Source: an uncultured Spartobacteria bacterium (GTDB taxonomy: Bacteria > Verrucomicrobiota > Verrucomicrobiia > Chthoniobacterales > Chthoniobacteraceae). From it: 64,000 nucleotides of DNA. The stretch lies in contig CAIYUV010000006.1 of NCBI GenBank assembly GCA_903929475.1, positions 1 to 64,000 on the forward strand, in the 5' to 3' direction. The notes under the pieces are model-generated. The model made no database searches, was not told the DNA's origin, and saw only the letters and a program-made list of their open reading frames with translations. Shown piece after piece: positions 57,280 to 64,000 of the stretch. How positions within the stretch are numbered: position 1 is the first letter of the stretch; every line of letters starts with the position of its first letter. Both the position numbers and the translations under genes were made by a program.

Positions 57280-58527
57280 ATGAAGAAATTTCTCGTTCTG
57301 CTCATCCTGCTCGCAGGTGTATTTTTCGGCCTGAAAAAATGGAGTCCTCATACTCTTGAGCGCGTCCAGTTTTGGAAAAAGAAAACGACCGAGGTCGCGC
57401 AGAATCAAACACTGCCGCCCGCCGAGCCAGCACCCGTGCCAGGCAATGAAACGAAGATCACTCCTGTTCCAAAATCCACAGCCATCTCCGTGGACAAAAC
57501 AGCCCAGGTCGTCGTGCTCATGTATCATCGCGTGGAGCCGCCCACAAACACCACCGGCGCGCTGAACATTCCGCCGGATCAATTCGAGCAGCAGATGCAG
57601 ACGATCAAAGATCGCGGACTCGCAGTCATCTCAATGCAGGATTTCCTCGCGTGGCGTCGCGGCGAAAAAAACATCCCGCAACGCAGCGTGCTCATCACGA
57701 TTGACGACGGCTACGTCTCCGCATTCGACACAGCGCGGCCCATCCTGAAGAAATTTGCCTACCCGTGGACGTGCTTTGTTTACACAAAGTTCATCGGCAC
57801 GGGCGGCAAAAGCATTTCGTGGGAGCAACTTGGCCAGCTCCGCGACGAAGGCGTGGAAATTGGCTGCCACACCATCTCGCACATCAACCTCCGCGACGCG
57901 CGCAACAAAACACCCGATGCCTACACACAATGGCTGCGTGACGAAGTGATCAGTTCCAAACAAATCATCGAGCAAAAACTCGGCGTCAAATGCGCCGCGT
58001 TCGCATACCCCGAGGGTCGCTACAATTCCCACGTCCTCGAACTCGTGAAGGAAGCAGGCTACGCCGCTGCCTTCACAGCCTACGGGCAGCGCGTCACGCA
58101 CAGTGCGCCCTTCGACCGCATCGGCCGCTACGCATGGAATGTCCGGCGCCCGCAGGACATGGCGCAGGCGTTCGCATTCAACGGTCCCGTCGAGGCCGGA
58201 ACCGAGCAGCCCGACCTCAGCGAGCCCGCCGCCGCCACAAGCGTCACCCAGCCGCTCGAAGGCGAAACCATCACCGACGACCGCCCGATTTTGAAAGCCA
58301 ACCTCGCCACACTCGGCGAACTTGATCCAGCAAGCGTCGGCCTGCGACTGAGCGGCATCGGCATCATCCCGTGCAAATTCGACCCCGCCACCAGCATCAT
58401 CGAAGCCCGCCCCGGCCAGCCGCTCACGCCCGGCGAATACACAGTGACAGTCAGTGCGAAGGCCGGAGGCAAACGCATCGAGACTCAATGGCGTTTCAAA
58501 TTCGCCCCGGCTCCAAAGACACAGTAA
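57280..58527 (+). CDS. polysaccharide deacetylase (NodB) family, membrane-anchored
   Basis: VVVLMYHRVEPP; SVLITIDDGYVSAFDTA; IGCHTISHINL; FAYPEGRYN. Confidence 0.93.
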   Translation: MKKFLVLLILLAGVFFGLKKWSPHTLERVQFWKKKTTEVAQNQTLPPAEPAPVPGNETKITPVPKSTAISVDKTAQVVVLMYHRVEPPTNTTGALNIPPDQFEQQMQTIKDRGLAVISMQDFLAWRRGEKNIPQRSVLITIDDGYVSAFDTARPILKKFAYPWTCFVYTKFIGTGGKSISWEQLGQLRDEGVEIGCHTISHINLRDARNKTPDAYTQWLRDEVISSKQIIEQKLGVKCAAFAYPEGRYNSHVLELVKEAGYAAAFTAYGQRVTHSAPFDRIGRYAWNVRRPQDMAQAFAFNGPVEAGTEQPDLSEPAAATSVTQPLEGETITDDRPILKANLATLGELDPASVGLRLSGIGIIPCKFDPATSIIEARPGQPLTPGEYTVTVSAKAGGKRIETQWRFKFAPAPKTQ

Positions 58528-58620
58528 GGCCGCCCGCCGGCGGCGTCTTTTTAAGTTGAATCGCAGAAACATCGCGGGAAGTCTCCCGCCCCTTTCGCTG
58601 CCCAAGGCGCAATCCCAATC

Positions 58621-59457
58621 ATGTCCCACATCAACACCGATCGCGTCCTGCGACCGAGCAAAGGCCTCATCAGCCTCAATCTCGGCGAGCTTTGGCGCTT
58701 CCGCGAATTGCTTGGTCTCCTCGCGTGGCGCGACATTCTGATCCGCTACAAACAGACCTACCTCGGCATCGCGTGGGCTGTGCTCCAGCCCGTGCTCACG
58801 ATGGTCGTCTTCAGCGTCATCTTCGGTCGGCTCGCGAAATTTGAATCGTGGGGCGCGCCCTACGCCATCCTCACACTCTCCGCGCTACTCCCTTGGCAGT
58901 TTTTCGCCAATGCACTCAGCGAAAGCAGCAACTCGCTTGTTGCCTCCGCACGCATCATTTCCAAAGTCTATTTCCCGCGCCTCATCATCCCCATCAGCGC
59001 CGTGCTCAGCGGCGTGCTGGATGCGCTCATCGCCACAGCAATTCTCCTCGTGCTGATGCCATTTTACGGCGTCGCCTTCCGCCCGCAACTGCTGCTGCTT
59101 CCGCTGTTTTTTCTCGCCGCATTTCTCCCCGCGTTCGCCGGCGGCGTGTGGCTCAGCGCGCTGAATGTGAAATATCGCGACGTGCGCTACATCGTGCCAT
59201 TCATCGTCCGCATAGGTATGTATGTCACGCCCGTCGGATTTTTGTGGCAGACATTGCTGCCGGAAAAATGGCGCCTGCTCTTCCATCTCAATCCGCTCGT
59301 CGGCGCGATAGACGGCTTCCGCTGGTGCGTGCTCGGCGAAAAATTCGCGCCTTGGTGGCCGGGCTTCTGGATGAGCATCGGCGTCACATTCGTAGTCCTG
59401 ATCACTGGCCTCATCTATTTCCGGCAAACGGAAAAAACATTCGCCGACCTCGTGTAA
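58621..59457 (+). CDS. ABC-2 type polysaccharide export permease (Wzm/TagG-like)
   Basis: LLAWRDILIRYKQTYLGIAWAVLQPVLTMVVFSVIFGRLAKF; six TM segments. Confidence 0.93.
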   Translation: MSHINTDRVLRPSKGLISLNLGELWRFRELLGLLAWRDILIRYKQTYLGIAWAVLQPVLTMVVFSVIFGRLAKFESWGAPYAILTLSALLPWQFFANALSESSNSLVASARIISKVYFPRLIIPISAVLSGVLDALIATAILLVLMPFYGVAFRPQLLLLPLFFLAAFLPAFAGGVWLSALNVKYRDVRYIVPFIVRIGMYVTPVGFLWQTLLPEKWRLLFHLNPLVGAIDGFRWCVLGEKFAPWWPGFWMSIGVTFVVLITGLIYFRQTEKTFADLV

Positions 59458-60726
59458 ATGAGCGACCCGATCATCAAAATCAGCGGAGTCGGCAAACGAT
59501 TCGTCCTCGGCGAAAGCGCCGGGCACGACACACTCCGCGACCACCTCGCCGCCGGGCTGCGACGCATCGTTGGGCGCAAAAAAGCAACACAGCCCGTTAC
59601 CGAGCACTGGGCGTTGCGCGATGTTTCCTTCGACGTGAACGAGGGAGAAGTCGTCGGCATCATCGGCCACAACGGTGCCGGCAAATCCACGCTCTTAAAA
59701 ATCCTCAGCCAGATCAGCGAACCCACCGAGGGCGAAATCCGCATCCGTGGCCGCATCGCCAGCCTCCTCGAAGTCGGCACCGGCTTTCACCCCGAACTGA
59801 GCGGGAGGGAAAACATCTACCTCAACGGATCGATCCTCGGCATGACACACACAGAGATTCGCGCGAAGTTCGATGAAATCATCGCCTTTGCAGAGGTAGA
59901 AAAATTCCTCGATACCCCCGTGAAGCGATACAGCTCCGGTATGTATGTCCGCCTCGCCTTCGCCGTCGCCGCGCATCTCGATCCAGAAATTCTCGTCGTG
60001 GATGAAGTCCTCGCCGTTGGTGACGCCGCCTTTCAAGCCAAGTGCCTCGAAAAAATGGGCAACGCCGCACGATACGGCGGACGCACTATCCTTTTCGTCA
60101 GTCACAATATGCAGGCACTCCGCTCGCTCTGCTCCCGAGCCGTGCTCCTGCAGCACGGCCATGTAGTGAAAATCGGCGACACCGCCAGCGTGCTGAACCA
60201 CTACCTCGCAGATTCCACAAACCTGCAAACCTCCCGCTCCTGGTCTGCTGCAGGCGCGCCGGGTAATGACCAAATCCGCATCCGCGGAGTGCGCGTCGCC
60301 GATGAACACGGCAATGTCAGCGGCGTCTTTTCGACCAGCCAGCGCATCATTGTGGACATCGAATTCGACTGCCACGAAATCCTCCCCACACTCACCCTCG
60401 GCTTTGATCTGAAAACCACGGAGGGCGACGTGCTCTTCCGCAGCTACCAGACCGATCAAAATCCCGCCGACCACCCACCGCTGCAACTTGGCCGGCAAAC
60501 GTGGCGCTGCGAAATTCCAGCCGGGCTTTTCAATTACGGCACATTCCTCGTCTGCCCGCGCGTCAACCGCCAGAACCACTACCTCATCTACGAAGGCCCC
60601 GCCGCCGCGCGATTCGAGTGCGTGCTCGATCACGGCGTCTCCCCGTTCTGGCACAAATTAAAAGGCCGCGCCGACCGCGCCGGCCTCATCTCGCCCATCC
60701 TCCGCTGGACCCAATTGCATGGCTGA
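59458..60726 (+). CDS. polysaccharide export ABC ATPase with C-terminal carbohydrate-binding (Wzt-like) domain
   Basis: GIIGHNGAGKSTLLKILSQI; YSSGMYVRLAFAVAAHLDPEILVVDEVLAVGD; C-terminal extension. Confidence 0.95.
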   Translation: MSDPIIKISGVGKRFVLGESAGHDTLRDHLAAGLRRIVGRKKATQPVTEHWALRDVSFDVNEGEVVGIIGHNGAGKSTLLKILSQISEPTEGEIRIRGRIASLLEVGTGFHPELSGRENIYLNGSILGMTHTEIRAKFDEIIAFAEVEKFLDTPVKRYSSGMYVRLAFAVAAHLDPEILVVDEVLAVGDAAFQAKCLEKMGNAARYGGRTILFVSHNMQALRSLCSRAVLLQHGHVVKIGDTASVLNHYLADSTNLQTSRSWSAAGAPGNDQIRIRGVRVADEHGNVSGVFSTSQRIIVDIEFDCHEILPTLTLGFDLKTTEGDVLFRSYQTDQNPADHPPLQLGRQTWRCEIPAGLFNYGTFLVCPRVNRQNHYLIYEGPAAARFECVLDHGVSPFWHKLKGRADRAGLISPILRWTQLHG

Positions 60727-61660
60727 CCGCACTTCCGACTGGATTTACCGGCACGAAACACTCGGCTGGAGCTATCGTCCCGAGCTTCGCCGCCAGCTCC
60801 CCATGCTCCTCCGTGCCTACGCGCGTTTCTGCGCGCTCCAGAAAAATTCCCGCCGCGGATACATCGTTCGCGGTCGCTGGCTTTTTCAAAAAATCACCGC
60901 ACTCCGCCGCCTTCTCTCCCGTCCAGATTCAACCCGCCTCGCCGTCGGCCCTCACGTCGTTCACCTGAATCTCAACGACCCGCGAATGTTCCAGGTCCCC
61001 AACGAACTCCTCCACGACTCCGACGAAATTGAATGTCTCCGGCACTTCTTGCACGTGGGCGACACCTTCCTCGACGTAGGCGCAAACCATGGCGGCTTCT
61101 CCATCCGCGCCGCTCCCATCGTGGGACCCGGCGGTCTCGTTGTCGCCATCGAGCCGCAGCCGCGCATGGCAGGGCTGGTCGAACAATCGCTGCGTGAAAT
61201 CAAGGATCTGAAATTTCAACTGCACCCCATCGCGTGCGGTGAGAAGGACGACACGATCACCTTCTACATCCCTCGTGGATCGAGCGGATCCGCCGGGCGC
61301 TTTGCCGCCTACTCCGCGCAGGTCGATCACACCGAAGTCCGCGTGCCGATGAAGCGATTCGACGACGCAGTGGACTGGCGCACATTCCCCGGCGAAGTAT
61401 TTTTGAAACTCGACATCGAAGGCAGCGAACTCGCCTTCCTCACAGGGGCCGCCAATTTCATCAACACACGCCGACCGCGCATTCTCATGGAAGTGAACCC
61501 CGCCACGTTGGGCGGCGCGGGCCTCACCGTCGGCCAGCTCATCGCTCCCCTGCTCTCCGCAGGCTATCGCAGCTTCATCGAAATCAATCAGCGCGAGAAA
61601 CTGCTCCCGCTCGACACACTCGACGCCAGTCGCCAGCGCAACGTCGTCCTGCTTCCATAG
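60719..61660 (+). CDS. FkbM family methyltransferase
   Basis: GDTFLDVGANHGGFSIRAAPIVGPGGLVVAIEPQP; FLKLDIEGSELAFLTGA. Confidence 0.92.
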   Translation: MADRTSDWIYRHETLGWSYRPELRRQLPMLLRAYARFCALQKNSRRGYIVRGRWLFQKITALRRLLSRPDSTRLAVGPHVVHLNLNDPRMFQVPNELLHDSDEIECLRHFLHVGDTFLDVGANHGGFSIRAAPIVGPGGLVVAIEPQPRMAGLVEQSLREIKDLKFQLHPIACGEKDDTITFYIPRGSSGSAGRFAAYSAQVDHTEVRVPMKRFDDAVDWRTFPGEVFLKLDIEGSELAFLTGAANFINTRRPRILMEVNPATLGGAGLTVGQLIAPLLSAGYRSFIEINQREKLLPLDTLDASRQRNVVLLP

Positions 61661-61665
61661 TCACC

Positions 61666-62826
61666 GTGCATCTCGGCATCATCTGCGAGGAATACCCCCC
61701 AGCACCGCATGGCGGAACCGGCTCTTCGTATCGCGATCTCGCCGAGGGTCTCGTCGCTGCGGGACACCAGGCCACCGTCGTCGGCGTGCAGCCCGTCGAA
61801 CCGGTGCCGCGCGTGATCGAGTCACAGCAAAACGGCGTCCGGGTCGTGAGACTTCCCCGCGCTCCGGCACTGCTGCGCACTCGCCTCGGAGCATGGCGGG
61901 AAAGACAGAACATCCTCACGCACTTGAAGCGCATCCATGCGATCCAGCCGTTCGACGCCATCGAAGCATCCGACTACAATGGCTGGCTTTCCCATGGTGG
62001 TATCGCGGGTGTCCCCGCCATCGTGCGCATCCGCGGCTCCAATCTTTTTTTTGACGCCGAGCTGAATCGCCCGCCGCAACATTTCGAACACGGCCACGAA
62101 CGTGCCGCCCTCGCCCGAGCCACGCATCTCGCCAGCGTTTCACGCTACGCCGCCAAGCGCACACTCGCCCTCGCAGGACTCTCCTCACGCCATTGCGAAA
62201 TTTTGCCAAACGGAGTGGACGCCGGGGTCTTCTCGCCCTCGCCCGGCATCACGCCTGATCCCGGCCTCATCGTCTTTGTCAATTCGCTCAATCCCAAAAA
62301 AGGTATCGAGCAACTCCTCGACGCCGCCAACTCGGTATTCCCCGCGTTCCCGCACGCACGCCTCGCAGTCATCGGCGAAGACACGCAGTGGCGCGTCAGC
62401 GGCGGCTATGTCGCGCAGTTGAAAGAACGCATCCACCCCGCATTGCGCGACCGCGTGGAATTTACAGGCCGCCTTCCACGTGAACAAATCGTCGGCTGGC
62501 TCCGTCGTGCTGCAATCTGCTGCTATCCGTCGCACATGGAAACTTTCGGCATCGCTGCACTTGAAGCCATGTCCGTCGGGCGGCCCACCATTTTCACACG
62601 CCTCGGCCCCGGCCCCGAGATCGTGGACGACGAAAAAAACGGCCTGCTCTGCGACCCGCGCGACCCCGCCGATATCGCACGCTGCCTCACCCGTTTGCTC
62701 TCCGACCCTGCCGCCGCCGAGCGGCTCGGAGCCGCAGCCCGCGAGCGCGTCCTTGCACACTTCGACAAACGCGACTGGGTTCAGCGCAATCTTGATTTCT
62801 ACCGCCGTTGCGGCACCCCGGCCTGA
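61666..62826 (+). CDS. glycosyltransferase family 4 (GT-B), GTG start
   Basis: EEYPPAPHGGTGSSYRDLAEGLVAAGH; VNSLNPKKGIEQLLDAA; SHMETFGIAALEAMSVGRPTIFTRLG. Confidence 0.93.
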   Translation: MHLGIICEEYPPAPHGGTGSSYRDLAEGLVAAGHQATVVGVQPVEPVPRVIESQQNGVRVVRLPRAPALLRTRLGAWRERQNILTHLKRIHAIQPFDAIEASDYNGWLSHGGIAGVPAIVRIRGSNLFFDAELNRPPQHFEHGHERAALARATHLASVSRYAAKRTLALAGLSSRHCEILPNGVDAGVFSPSPGITPDPGLIVFVNSLNPKKGIEQLLDAANSVFPAFPHARLAVIGEDTQWRVSGGYVAQLKERIHPALRDRVEFTGRLPREQIVGWLRRAAICCYPSHMETFGIAALEAMSVGRPTIFTRLGPGPEIVDDEKNGLLCDPRDPADIARCLTRLLSDPAAAERLGAAARERVLAHFDKRDWVQRNLDFYRRCGTPA

Positions 62827-64000
62827 TGCTCTTCAACAGCTACGAGTTTCTTTTCTTTTTTCTCCCAATCACACTCATCGTCTTTTTCCTGCTCGGCGGG
62901 CGCGGCGCGACAGTCGCCGCCTCCGCGTGGCTCGCCGTCGCGAGCGTTGGCTTTTACGCATATTGGAATTGGAAGCACGCCCCCATCGTCCTCGGCTCCA
63001 TCGCCGTGAACTACCTCATCGGCTCGCGACTTTCGCGCAACGCGGGGAAAGCGCCCGGCCTGCTTGCATTCGGCGTCATCGCCAACCTGCTCCTGCTCGG
63101 CATCTGCAAATACCGTGGCTTCGTCATCGAAAATCTCAACGCACTGCTCCACACATCGTGGGTGGTGCCGCCACAGGTTCTCCCGCTCGGCGTGTCTTTT
63201 TTCACCTTCACACAAATTGCATTTCTCGTGGATGCCCATCGCGGCGGGGCGCAACACTACCCCGGCCTCCGCTACGGACTTTTTGTGCTCTTTTTCCCGC
63301 ACCTCATCGCAGGTCCCATCGTCCATCATCACCAGCTCATCCCACAGCTCGGACGGCGCGAAATCTTCCGCTTCCAGCCCGGCCCCTTTGCCGTCGGACT
63401 CACGCTCTTCGTCATCGGGCTGGCAAAAAAAGTCATCTTCGCCGACACACTCGCCACCTTCGCAAAACCCGTTTTTGCCAGCGCAGCGGGAGGCGACACA
63501 CCCGGCTTCTACGCAGCGTGGGGCGGCGCGCTCGGCTACACACTCCAGCTCTATTTTGACTTCAGCGGCTACTCCGACATGGCGCTCGGTCTCGCACGGA
63601 TGTTCGACGTGAAATTCCCCGCCAATTTCAATTCGCCTTACAAGGCAACAAGCATCATCGAATTCTGGCGGCGCTGGCACATCACACTCTCGAACTTCCT
63701 GCGCGACTACCTCTATTTTCCCCTCGGCGGATCGCGCTGCGGAAAAGCGCGGCACTACATCAATCTTTTCATCACCATGCTGCTCGGCGGCATCTGGCAC
63801 GGCGCAGGGTGGACCTTCATCATCTGGGGCGCATGGCACGGCGCAGCGCTGTGTGTGAACCACGCATGGCGCGCACTGCGCGGTGCAGGGAAGGATGCGC
63901 AGCCTGCCACATTCAGCGGTCGTCTCTTCGCCGGAGCGATCACCTTCCTCGTCATCGTCATCGGCTGGGTTTTCTTCAAAGCGGCAAACGTCCCAGCCGC
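62826..64000 (+). CDS. MBOAT family O-acyltransferase (AlgI-like), truncated at window edge
   Basis: Own translation from ATG 62826: MLFNSYEFLFFFLPITLIVFFLL...FDFSGYSDMALGLARMFDVKFPANFNSPYKATSIIEFWRRWHITLSNFLRDYLYFPLGG; not in ORF track because no stop inside window. Confidence 0.93.
   Translation, partial: MLFNSYEFLFFFLPITLIVFFLLGGRGATVAASAWLAVASVGFYAYWNWKHAPIVLGSIAVNYLIGSRLSRNAGKAPGLLAFGVIANLLLLGICKYRGFVIENLNALLHTSWVVPPQVLPLGVSFFTFTQIAFLVDAHRGGAQHYPGLRYGLFVLFFPHLIAGPIVHHHQLIPQLGRREIFRFQPGPFAVGLTLFVIGLAKKVIFADTLATFAKPVFASAAGGDTPGFYAAWGGALGYTLQLYFDFSGYSDMALGLARMFDVKFPANFNSPYKATSIIEFWRRWHITLSNFLRDYLYFPLGGSRCGKARHYINLFITMLLGGIWHGAGWTFIIWGAWHGAALCVNHAWRALRGAGKDAQPATFSGRLFAGAITFLVIVIGWVFFKAANVPA

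Overview
A gene-dense, GC-rich bacterial chromosomal window with Verrucomicrobiota-like gene content (inference from ThuA, DUF1080, DUF5069, bactofilin and FGE-type genes; no rRNA present to confirm it). I support about 55 protein-coding genes, one tRNA-Arg(UCU), two intrinsic-terminator-like hairpins, one near-perfect inverted repeat, one 18-nt-periodic coding repeat tract and one putative promoter. I saw no CRISPR array, prophage, transposase or rRNA. Main blocks: (i) 4.27-16.88 kb, a tightly packed same-strand unit with many ATGA stop/start overlaps: nrdR, an ATP-cone-like protein, HIT, ICMT-like methyltransferase, a frameshifted KAS, two histidine kinases, two FGE-sulfatase proteins, an STT3-like membrane protein and a pyridine nucleotide-disulfide oxidoreductase; (ii) bactofilins, cinA, SirB1-like, and a duplicated GPx-fold fusion; (iii) a 2014-aa coiled-coil/repeat protein; (iv) MIP channel + thioredoxin-type arsC; (v) DUF1080/ThuA/epimerase genes and an FHA-MoxR fusion; (vi) proA, msrB, hisBHA, split larC; (vii) hemL, maf, khpA-rpsP-ffh; (viii) a polysaccharide export/glycan cluster running off the right edge. 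The most interesting signals are larC1/larC2 in the same frame separated by one in-frame TAA, a second ATP-cone-like protein coupled to nrdR, a tandem FGE pair (one with both catalytic Cys, one with neither), several enzyme-fold proteins missing their catalytic residue (KAS, two GPx, MoxR), and a zinc-ribbon bactofilin.
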